NCBI GenBank assembly: GCA_023390675.1 | Contig: JAEWCK010000117.1 | Location: 1-5,226 of the forward strand | DNA length: 5,226 bases | Direction: 5' to 3' | Source of the DNA: Pseudomonadota bacterium | Lineage (GTDB): Bacteria > Pseudomonadota > Alphaproteobacteria > Sphingomonadales > Sphingomonadaceae | Part shown: positions 1 through 5,226 of the stretch, one piece after another | Numbering within the stretch: the stretch's first letter is position 1 | Layout: the number at the start of each line of letters is the position of its first letter | The notes under the pieces: model-generated | What the model saw: only the letters and a program-made list of their open reading frames with translations | Told to the model about the DNA's origin: nothing | Databases searched by the model: none | Translations under genes and position numbers: made by a program

Positions 1-95
1 CCTTCAGGGGAGGGGTTGGGGTGGGGCCTGTCAGTCTCACCGAGACCGAGGACCATGTGGACAGGCCCCACCGGCCCCTCCCCTGAAGGGGAGGG
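1..95. repeat. REP-like palindromic repeat element, cut by the window edge
   Basis: Two long inverted arms are visible. Bases 1-15 pair perfectly with 75-89 and bases 22-32 with 60-70, separated by a 6/4-nt internal loop. Between the arms lies a small hairpin, GTCTC (34-38) with GAGAC (42-46) and a 3-nt loop. The right end forms its own palindrome, CCCTCCCC (76-83) with GGGGAGGG (88-95) around TGAA. The left arm starts within what should be the matching outer palindrome, so the element probably continues beyond base 1. Paired head-to-head G/C-rich palindromes like this resemble dispersed REP/BIME-type repeats, and I associate this wording of repeat with sphingomonads; the family assignment is inference. 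It lies inside an open reading frame on the minus strand rather than clearly between genes. Confidence 0.78.
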
Positions 96-170
96 CAGAA
101 GATGCGCTTCCTGCGCGCCGGCGGGAAGCGCGAGCGCGGCTGCGGCCGCAAGGAGCAGCGCGCGCATCAT
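1..170 (-). CDS. Partial secreted-protein ORF: signal peptide followed in frame by the palindromic repeat
   Basis: A reading frame starts at ATG 170-168 (a second in-frame ATG is at 167-165) and stays open to the window edge, 56 codons. It begins MMRALLLAAAAALALPAGAQ: a basic residue, a long Leu/Ala hydrophobic core and an AGAQ-type signal peptidase I site, so a Sec signal peptide is a sound reading. The start overlaps the rhaM stop as ATGA, implying translational coupling and membership of the operon. After about residue 25 the frame enters the palindromic repeat and becomes Pro/Gly/Ser-rich (for example RPHPNPSPEG), with no recognisable domain. This could be a secreted RG-I enzyme whose 5' end was separated from its body by the repeat, a gene with a translated insert, or a degraded remnant. 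The missing sequence beyond base 1 decides this. No function is assigned. Confidence 0.55.
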   Translation of the reverse strand, partial: MMRALLLAAAAALALPAGAQEAHLLPSPSGEGPVGPVHMVLGLGETDRPHPNPSPE

Positions 171-484
171 GGCAGGTGGAACAGCGGCATGAGCGGCCAT
201 TCCTTCGGCTTGTTGTCGGGCTCGACCTCCATCAGTGGCGCCATATAATCCCACCATTTCCGCATCACCGGATGACCGGGCAGGGCGTCGCGCCGGTTGT
301 CGTCGGCGAGCTTGAGCACCGCGAACAGCGACAGCGTCTCTTCGTCGAGGAAGATCGAATAGTCGCTGATCCCGCTCTCGCGAAGCAGGGCGGCGAGCTC
401 GGGCCAGATCGCGTCGTGCCGCGCCTTGTATTCGTCGACGACGCCCGGCTTGAGCTGCATCCGGAATGCGTGGGTAGTGGTCAT
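167..484 (-). CDS. rhaM: L-rhamnose mutarotase RhaM
   Basis: This enzyme interconverts the alpha and beta anomers of L-rhamnose, normally in the cytoplasm, supplying the form used by the first catabolic enzyme. From ATG 484 the protein has 105 residues, matching the roughly 104 of Escherichia coli RhaM. Family signatures are clear: EYKARHDAIWPEL (about 18-30), with Y19 and H23 aligning to the catalytic Tyr/His pair, then DYSIFLD, the RKWWDYMA segment and the terminal FHLP. No signal peptide is present. A longer TTG start at 499 would add only GRRG before this Met. I prefer ATG 484 because GGAG lies 4 nt upstream and the homologous length fits. It follows the GH28 gene by 63 nt, unlike the tight joints elsewhere, and its TGA overlaps the next ATG. 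An L-fucose-type mutarotase is a less likely alternative given the RG-I context. Confidence 0.95.
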   Translation of the reverse strand: MTTTHAFRMQLKPGVVDEYKARHDAIWPELAALLRESGISDYSIFLDEETLSLFAVLKLADDNRRDALPGHPVMRKWWDYMAPLMEVEPDNKPKEWPLMPLFHLP

Positions 485-547
485 CCCTCTCCGCCCCAAG
501 ATGTGGGATTATTGTGCAAAATATGGTAGTATACTATCGGGGGCGCG
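485..547 (-). promoter_or_regulatory. AT-rich gap upstream of rhaM with a GTATAC operator-like palindrome
   Basis: This gap is much richer in A/T than its surroundings. It contains the perfect 10-bp palindrome TAGTATACTA at 527-536, extended by a G-T wobble and one further G-C pair to 525-538. The core GTATAC with flanking T/A resembles the E. coli ExuR/UxuR (GntR family) operator core TTGGTATACCAA, known from hexuronate and pectin genes; the resemblance is partial. TATACT within it could serve as a -10 box, but the upstream TTGACG overlapping the GH28 stop is only 12 nt away. TTGACG with TACCAT at 17 nt is an alternative, also weak. An internal promoter or operator for rhaM and the following gene is plausible but unproven. 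The rhaM Shine-Dalgarno GGAG lies at the start-codon end of the gap. Confidence 0.4.
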
Positions 548-1993
548 TCAAACCGTACCGGGCCAAAATTGCGCATCCTCGGCATGCGCCACCTGCGCGT
601 CGTCGAGCAGCACCGGCGGGCGCGGATCCACGCCCTCCCGCGACAGCCGCAGGCGCTTGACCTCGAGCCCGGTCACGTGCCGCGCCCAGAAGCCCCAGGC
701 CGGGGTGGGGCCGAACATGCTCGGCTCGGGATAGGCGTCGGCCAGCTCGGCGGGGCTTGCGGGTATCGGCTCGGCATAGCCGCCGCGATAGGCGAGCTCG
801 ATATCGCGCAGCTGGACGCATTCGATCGCGTGACCGGGCAGCCCGGCGAGGATCGCCCCGAAGCGCGGATCGATCCCTTTTGCGCGCAAACCGCGCACCT
901 CGACGCCGCGCAGCGCGCCGACTTGCGTGCCCTCCGGCCCGCGCAATCGCGCGCCCAGCCGCAGGAAAAGCGGCGCGGTGGTCACGTCGTCCATCTCGAT
1001 ATTCTCGGCGAGCACGTCCTCGATATTGCCCCCGTCGACGGTCTCGATCGCCAGCCCGCGGCTGCGCTCGAACCGGCAGTTCGCGATCCTGATCCGCCGG
1101 AAATCGCCGTTGCTCTCGGTGCCCAGCTTGATCCGTCCGGTGACGCGGTCGCGATCGGGCGCCAGCTCCTGCGTGGCGAGCCCCGTGCCGATGTCGAACC
1201 CGCTCACATGGCAGTCGCGGATCTCCACGTCCTCGCACGCCGATGGTTTACCCAGGCCGAGCGAGGTCTTGAGCACGATCGCATCGTCGTTCGGAGAATT
1301 AACCTTGCAATTCAATATCCTGGCATGCCGCACGCAGTCGAGGTCGATCCCGTCCCGATTGGTGTCGATCGCAACGCGAGTGACAACCAGATGTTCTACT
1401 TCGCTCGCCAGCACCGCGAAGTGCCCGCCCCTGAAAACCGCGAAATCCTCCAGCCTCACCCGCCTGCAATGCGCCAGCGCGATCGCCTTGTTCCCCATCC
1501 CTTGCATCCGCGCCCGGCTCTGCTCGAGCCGCCCGATATCGGCCGGCGCCATGCTCGCCATCGACAGCGGTCGCTCGCCCCGCTGGCTGCTCCACGGCGT
1601 GCCGGGTCCGTTGCGCGTCAGCCCGGTCCCCTCGATCCGCCCCTTGCCCAGGATCGCGATGTCCTCGGCTCCCTCGGCCCAGATCAGGCTGTTGTGCCAG
1701 TGGCTGTGCCCGAAATCCTGGTAGAGCTGCGGCCCCCGATCCTCGGGGAGATCATAAGCCCCAAGCGGCCCCTTCTCCGCCGCGATCAAGGTCGCGCCTT
1801 CCTCGATCGCCAGCGTGACCCGGCTCTTCAGCCGCAGCGAGAAGCTGAGATAGCGGCCGGGCGGCAGCACCACGACTCCGCCCCCCGCCGCCTCGGCCGC
1901 AAGGATCGCGGCATTGATCGCGGGGCTGTCGAGCGCGACGCCGTCGCCCTTCGCGCCATGCTCGCGGACGTCGAAGACGTGGCCGGTGCGCAT
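548..1993 (-). CDS. Glycoside hydrolase family 28 protein (polygalacturonase/rhamnogalacturonan hydrolase-like)
   Basis: This 481-residue right-handed beta-helix protein is expected to hydrolyse galacturonate-containing linkages; in this operon the likely substrate is RG-I oligosaccharide. The helix starts almost at the N terminus with FDVREHGAKGDG (7-18), the usual opening of pectinase-type helices. GH28 hallmarks are NRDGIDLD (212-219, the N-x-D site) and SPNDDAIVLK (233-242, the Asp pair). Where classical enzymes have GHG and RIK, this one has KLGTESNG (289-296) and LAIET (314-318), followed by VDGGNIEDV. I recall this pattern from a bacterial GH28-like branch, but its exact activity is unclear. 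No signal peptide or in-frame upstream leader is visible: codons before the ATG read through charged, non-hydrophobic residues. The ATG shares one base with the preceding stop (TGATG), with GGGGAG just upstream. Endo/exo mode cannot be read from the sequence. Confidence 0.88.
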   Translation of the reverse strand: MRTGHVFDVREHGAKGDGVALDSPAINAAILAAEAAGGGVVVLPPGRYLSFSLRLKSRVTLAIEEGATLIAAEKGPLGAYDLPEDRGPQLYQDFGHSHWHNSLIWAEGAEDIAILGKGRIEGTGLTRNGPGTPWSSQRGERPLSMASMAPADIGRLEQSRARMQGMGNKAIALAHCRRVRLEDFAVFRGGHFAVLASEVEHLVVTRVAIDTNRDGIDLDCVRHARILNCKVNSPNDDAIVLKTSLGLGKPSACEDVEIRDCHVSGFDIGTGLATQELAPDRDRVTGRIKLGTESNGDFRRIRIANCRFERSRGLAIETVDGGNIEDVLAENIEMDDVTTAPLFLRLGARLRGPEGTQVGALRGVEVRGLRAKGIDPRFGAILAGLPGHAIECVQLRDIELAYRGGYAEPIPASPAELADAYPEPSMFGPTPAWGFWARHVTGLEVKRLRLSREGVDPRPPVLLDDAQVAHAEDAQFWPGTV

Positions 1994-3195
1994 CAGCTCC
2001 CCGCCGGCCGCACGTCGCTCGCCGCGATGCTCGGTGCGATCCGGCCCTCGTCGAGATTCGGATGGGCGGGATCGAAGCTGCGCGCCTCGGGCTTGAGCAG
2101 CGACGCGAGTCCGGGCACCTGCGCCGCGACTTCGGCCGCCACCGCGCGCGCGAGGAACCAGGCGCCGGCATTGTCGTGGTGCGTGCGGTCCTTGCCGCCG
2201 TCGTTGAACAAGGTCGCCGCCTTCGCCTCGCCCAGCGCCTCATAGAGGCTCACCGTGCGCTCCTGCAGGTCGATCAGCGGGACGTGCTCCTCCGCCGCGA
2301 CCTTGCGCACCGCCGCGCCATATTCCGCGAGCGTGCGCTTCACCTTGCCGTCGCGCAGATAGTTCCGCCGCTCGGGCGAAGTCACCAGCACCGGATGCGC
2401 TCCGCGCCGCCGCGCCTCGGCGATATAGGTGCGCAGCCAGGCGGGGTAGGTGACCTGGGGGTCGGCATAGGTCTGCGGCCAGTTGGCCTTCTGGTCGTTA
2501 TGGCCGAACTGGACGAACAGCCAGTCGCCGGGCTTGATCAGCGAGAGCACCTTGTCGAGGCGCAGCTCGGTGACGAACGACTTCAAGGTCTCGCCCGATT
2601 CGGCATGGTTGGCGACCGCGACGCCGGGGCCGAACATCGCCGGCAGCATCTGCCCCCAGCTCGCCGCGGGCTCCGAACGCTGGTCGGTGACGGTCGAATC
2701 GCCGGTCAGGTAGATCGTCGGCACGTCCACCGGCTCGATGTCGATCGATGCGACGTGCGGATCGCCGAGGAATTCGAGCGTCAATTTGTCGTCCCAGCTA
2801 TAGCTTCCCGCCTCGCGCGGCTTCAAACGCACCTGCGTGCCCCCCGGCGCATTCTCGGGCGGCGGCGCAAGCCACGCCGTGCGCACGTTCACGACGAAGC
2901 TCTCGGTGACGTACTTGCCCGGTCGGGTCACCACGTCGCGCAGCATCAGCCGCCGCGATTCCGCCTTCACCGTCGCATGCCCGCCGATCCGCACCGTGAC
3001 CTTGTAATTGCCCTCGGGCACGGCGGCGGAGAAGAGGAACTCCTTCCCCCGCCGCTCGGGCTCGTAGCCGAACCCGCCTTTCTCGTACGGCTTGCCGGCG
3101 GGCACCGCGACTCGCCCCGCGACGGGCTTCGCGGGCTCGAGGTCGAAGCGCAGCACCGGCCCGCTCGCCGCCATCAGCAGTGCGCCGAGCAGCAT
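1993..3195 (-). CDS. Rhamnogalacturonan acetylesterase, CE12 / SGNH-hydrolase family
   Basis: This enzyme is expected to remove O-acetyl groups from galacturonate in the RG-I backbone, opening it to the lyase. The SGNH blocks lie in the C-terminal part of the 400-residue protein: YLTGDSTVTD with nucleophile S167, NHAESGET with G201, QFGHND with N233, and D336-R-T-H339 completing the triad. About residues 15-155 form an extra beta-rich domain (LRFDLEP, GFGYEP, DKLTLEF) resembling the galactose-binding-like module in front of some CE12 esterases; minimal family members are only about 230 residues long. The start at 3195 is constrained: an in-frame TGA lies three codons upstream, and the Shine-Dalgarno GAGG overlaps the end of the lyase gene. 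The N terminus MLLGALLMAASG is hydrophobic but short and has no basic residue, so secretion is likely but not certain. The gene lies 4 nt after PL11 and overlaps GH28 by one base. Confidence 0.92.
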   Translation of the reverse strand: MLLGALLMAASGPVLRFDLEPAKPVAGRVAVPAGKPYEKGGFGYEPERRGKEFLFSAAVPEGNYKVTVRIGGHATVKAESRRLMLRDVVTRPGKYVTESFVVNVRTAWLAPPPENAPGGTQVRLKPREAGSYSWDDKLTLEFLGDPHVASIDIEPVDVPTIYLTGDSTVTDQRSEPAASWGQMLPAMFGPGVAVANHAESGETLKSFVTELRLDKVLSLIKPGDWLFVQFGHNDQKANWPQTYADPQVTYPAWLRTYIAEARRRGAHPVLVTSPERRNYLRDGKVKRTLAEYGAAVRKVAAEEHVPLIDLQERTVSLYEALGEAKAATLFNDGGKDRTHHDNAGAWFLARAVAAEVAAQVPGLASLLKPEARSFDPAHPNLDEGRIAPSIAASDVRPAGS

Positions 3196-3199
3196 CGCC

Positions 3200-5083
3200 T
3201 CACTTCACTCCCAGATAATAAGAGGTGTGCGGCGGCTGGTTGTAGGCAGTATTCTGCCACGCCACGCCGAGGCGATAGACCGGATCGTGCATCAGCGTCA
3301 CGATCCGTTCCCTGGTGTCGAACGGCGTCTCGTAGATGCGCAGCTCGTGGCTGTCGGCGCTCGGCAGCACCAGTTCCTCGCGCCAGTCGCCGAGGATGTC
3401 GGCCGAGAGCGACGGGTTCGCCTTGGTGCCGTTGTTCGAGACCATGCCTTCGGGATTGAGCAACTCCTTCTCGCTCGAGGTCGCCCAGTCCCATTTGGTG
3501 ATCTTCTTGCCGTCGAGCAGCTCGCGCAGGCGGTCGCCGTCCCACCAGATGCCGAAGTTCGCCGCCCGCGGGTGCCCGCCCGGGATGACGTTGCCCTTCA
3601 CATCATAGAGCTCGCGCGAGTTCGATGCCCAGGCTTCGGCGCCCGGGTGGCGCGGGTCGATGTCGATCGCGATGCCGCGCCCGGTGTCCTTGTCGGCGGG
3701 CGTCGACCACAGGATCGCGCCCGTCCGCGCATCGAGCATCGCCGCGCCGCGATTGCCGCTCATCCGCATCACTTCGTGCGCGCCGAACTTCTCGAGTCCC
3801 GGATGGTTCGGATCGAGATCCGACAGGTGCATCGTGTCGCCATGCCCGAGCCCCGACGACCACAGCCCCTTGCCGTTGTCGTCGACCACCATCGATCCGT
3901 AGAAGACCTCGTCGCGCCCGTCGCCGTCGACATCGGCGATCGAGAGCTGGTGGTTCCCGTTGCCGCCCCATTTCTCGTTGCCGGGCGTCGCGCTGTCGAA
4001 CACCCAGCGCCGGCTGAGCTTGCCGCCGCGATAGTCCCATGCCGCGATCACCGAGCGCGCATAATAGCCGCGTCCGAAGACCAGGCTCGGCTTGTGCCCG
4101 TCGAGATAGGCGACGCCCGCGAGATAGCGCTCGGAGCGGTTGCCGTATCCGTCGCCCCACGTCGCCTTCATCTGGTCGAAGCTCGGATTGTCGCCGGTCG
4201 GATCGCGCGGCGGGGCATAGGGCGCCGTGGCGAGCGCCTTGCCGGTCAGCCCGTCGAACACGGTCAGATATTCGGGCCCGGCAAGGATGCGGCCCTTGAG
4301 CGTCGTCGTCTTGCGCCCGTCGGGCGTGACGGTCGAGCCGGTGCGGTCGGGCACCTCGACCTGCTCGTCGCCGTGTCGCCAGTCGGCGTTCGGATCGCCG
4401 ATCACCTTGCCCGCACCGTCCACCGTGCCGTCGGCGGTCTTCATCGCCACTTCCGCGCGGCCATCGCCGTCGAGGTCATAGACCATGAACTGAGTATAGT
4501 GCGCGCCCGAGCGGATGTTCCGCCCCAGGTCGATCCGCCACAGCTTCTTGCCGTCGAGCGTGTACGCGTCGATCAGCGTCTCGCCGGTATAGCCCGAAAA
4601 GGCATTGTCCTTGGCGATCGTCGGATACCATTTGACGATCAGCTCGTAGCGCCCGTCGCCGTCGAGATCGCCGACCGAGGCGTCGTTCGCGGTGTAGCTA
4701 TAGGTCTCGCCCTCGGGGGTCTTGCGGTCGGCGGGCTTGTCGAGCGGGATCGAGAGATAGCCGTTCGCCCAGGTCGTCGCGGCCTCGCGCTTGCCGTTGC
4801 CCGCGGCGATCTCGTAGCGCGACGTCGCCGTGCCGCCCGCGTCGTGGAAGCTGGTCGCGCCCTTGCCGTCCACGCGCGCGATGGCCTTGCCGTCGCGGTA
4901 GAGCGTGAAGCGCGCGCCTTTGGGATCGGTCGCGAGCAGACGCCACGCGACATGGTTGCCGCCATCCGCCGCAGGCACTGCCACCAGCCCGCGATCGAGC
5001 TTCTCGATCTGCCGGCCCGCGACCACGGGCGCCGTCTGCGCGAGCCCCGGTGCGCCCGCCGCGATGAGGATTGCCGCCAGCAT
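3200..5083 (-). CDS. Rhamnogalacturonan lyase, polysaccharide lyase family 11
   Basis: This calcium-dependent lyase cleaves the rhamnose-galacturonate backbone of RG-I by beta-elimination, leaving unsaturated galacturonyl ends. The 627-residue length matches Bacillus subtilis YesW/YesX. After a leader come an N-terminal beta-sheet domain (about 22-110; EKLDRGLVAVP, VAWRLLATDP, FTLYRDGK) and a long beta-propeller catalytic domain. The propeller carries the family's acidic calcium loops DLDGDG at 139-144 and 203-208 and DVDGDG at 384-389, plus KWGGNGNHQLSIAD and ADILGDWREEL. It ends in the typical QPPHTSYYLG. The leader MLAAILIAAGAPGLAQ fits export with cleavage after LAQ or GLA, though it lacks a basic n-region; no other ATG, GTG or TTG lies in frame between it and the upstream stop. 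GGGAG sits 6 nt before the ATG. It is the first gene of the visible operon. Endo (YesW-like) versus exo (YesX-like) action is undecided. Confidence 0.95.
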   Translation of the reverse strand: MLAAILIAAGAPGLAQTAPVVAGRQIEKLDRGLVAVPAADGGNHVAWRLLATDPKGARFTLYRDGKAIARVDGKGATSFHDAGGTATSRYEIAAGNGKREAATTWANGYLSIPLDKPADRKTPEGETYSYTANDASVGDLDGDGRYELIVKWYPTIAKDNAFSGYTGETLIDAYTLDGKKLWRIDLGRNIRSGAHYTQFMVYDLDGDGRAEVAMKTADGTVDGAGKVIGDPNADWRHGDEQVEVPDRTGSTVTPDGRKTTTLKGRILAGPEYLTVFDGLTGKALATAPYAPPRDPTGDNPSFDQMKATWGDGYGNRSERYLAGVAYLDGHKPSLVFGRGYYARSVIAAWDYRGGKLSRRWVFDSATPGNEKWGGNGNHQLSIADVDGDGRDEVFYGSMVVDDNGKGLWSSGLGHGDTMHLSDLDPNHPGLEKFGAHEVMRMSGNRGAAMLDARTGAILWSTPADKDTGRGIAIDIDPRHPGAEAWASNSRELYDVKGNVIPGGHPRAANFGIWWDGDRLRELLDGKKITKWDWATSSEKELLNPEGMVSNNGTKANPSLSADILGDWREELVLPSADSHELRIYETPFDTRERIVTLMHDPVYRLGVAWQNTAYNQPPHTSYYLGVK

Positions 5084-5147
5084 CTGTCTCTCCCTTTTGC
5101 GTTTCGAGGAGGCTGCTCCCGTCCACCGCGAGAGTCAACAAAATCCC

Positions 5148-5166
5148 AATAAGTGATACACTAATT
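5148..5166. promoter_or_regulatory. 19-bp operator-like inverted repeat upstream of the operon
   Basis: The sequence AATAAGTGATACACTAATT is an inverted repeat around a central ATA: AGTG pairs with CACT and outer AAT with ATT, and only one arm position (A/A) breaks symmetry. It begins 65 nt upstream of the PL11 start codon in an AT-rich patch within GC-rich DNA. Size and symmetry fit a dimeric repressor such as a GntR- or LacI-family protein, but I do not recognise a named consensus. If the promoter suggested just upstream is real, the site would lie immediately downstream of the transcription start, a common repressor position. Confidence 0.5.
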
Positions 5167-5177
5167 TACATTGCGGG

Positions 5178-5205
5178 ATTATGTCGCTTGCCTGCGCGAG
5201 CAAAA
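5178..5205 (-). promoter_or_regulatory. Weak candidate promoter for the RG-I operon
   Basis: On the minus strand TTTTGC (5205-5200) and CATAAT (5183-5178) are separated by 16 nt and could act as -35 and -10 boxes; transcription would then start near 5171. CATAAT is a reasonable -10 hexamer but TTTTGC is a poor -35. Support comes mainly from its position upstream of the first gene and beside the operator-like palindrome at 5148-5166. The rest of 5084-5226 contains the PL11 ribosome binding site and no supported gene. Confidence 0.28.
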
Positions 5206-5226
5206 CGGGCCGCGGCTCCTCAGCCG

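Noticed and set aside
485..499. TTG start at 499 for rhaM
   Set aside because: It would add only a short Gly/Arg tail and would consume the Shine-Dalgarno sequence serving ATG 484; family length favours 484.
176..529. Plus-strand frame opposite rhaM
   Set aside because: RhaM on the minus strand matches its family end to end; this frame is its antisense shadow.
569..3459. Long plus-strand open frames opposite GH28 and CE12
   Set aside because: They lack family motifs and a plausible ribosome binding context, and the opposite strand encodes well-supported enzymes throughout.
4640..4690. Recurring GTCGCCGTCGAG-type strings in the PL11 gene as a DNA repeat
   Set aside because: They are the reverse complement of codons for the repeated DLDGDG calcium-binding loops, so protein repeats explain them.
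5133..5138. TTGACT on the minus strand as the -35 box of the PL11 promoter
   Set aside because: At 17 nt spacing the -10 position reads CAGCCT, with no A/T-rich hexamer at any acceptable distance.
3092..5152. Very long plus-strand open frame (686 codons) opposite the PL11 gene
   Set aside because: It is antisense to a clearly recognisable lyase, rich in Arg/Ala/Val with no known motif, and typical of mirror frames in GC-rich DNA.
5213..5226. Hairpin CGGCT-CCTC-AGCCG at the right edge as a terminator of an upstream gene
   Set aside because: The stem has only 5 bp, no adjoining T-run is present on either strand, and the window ends there, so nothing supports a terminator.
5181..5226. Possible divergent plus-strand gene starting with ATG at 5181
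   Set aside because: Only 15 codons are visible, the upstream ribosome binding signal is poor, and the peptide is unrecognisable.
1..5226. CRISPR array, tRNA/rRNA genes, integrase or insertion sequence
   Set aside because: No regularly spaced direct repeats, cloverleaf-like segments or transposase motifs were seen on either strand.

Overview
This 5.2 kb window is GC-rich and densely packed, with every supported gene on the minus strand. Reading right to left it holds most of an operon for breaking down rhamnogalacturonan I (RG-I), the branched, rhamnose-containing part of pectin. GC-rich third codon positions, alpha-proteobacterial-looking proteins and a G/C-rich palindromic repeat of a kind I associate with sphingomonads suggest Sphingomonas or a relative. 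That placement is inference from sequence style, not a database match.

Layout in transcription order. The leader (5084-5226) carries a weak promoter candidate and a 19-bp operator-like inverted repeat. Next come a PL11 rhamnogalacturonan lyase (5083-3200), a CE12/SGNH rhamnogalacturonan acetylesterase (3195-1993), a GH28-family glycosidase (1993-548) and L-rhamnose mutarotase RhaM (484-167). The last reading frame begins at 170 with a signal peptide and runs off the left edge. The first three genes are separated by 4 nt and then overlap by 1 nt. RhaM is preceded by 63 non-coding bases containing an AT-rich GTATAC palindrome, and its stop codon overlaps the next start as ATGA.

Inferred pathway. 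The acetylesterase removes acetyl groups from the galacturonate residues of RG-I. The PL11 lyase cuts the rhamnose-galacturonate backbone by beta-elimination. The GH28 enzyme, which has no visible signal peptide, trims the resulting oligosaccharides, possibly in the cytoplasm. RhaM interconverts the alpha and beta anomers of the released L-rhamnose for catabolism. Transporters, an unsaturated rhamnogalacturonyl hydrolase (GH105), the rhamnose catabolic enzymes and the regulator are not in the window and may lie outside it.

The most unusual spot is the left edge. The reading frame coupled to rhaM encodes a convincing secretion signal, then runs directly and in frame into a repetitive palindromic element. 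Either the element has invaded and broken a secreted enzyme gene, or it is translated as a Pro/Gly-rich insert. The rest is a coherent pectin-utilisation operon, not a new kind of system. The two operator-like palindromes and the altered GH28 catalytic motifs are the other points worth checking.
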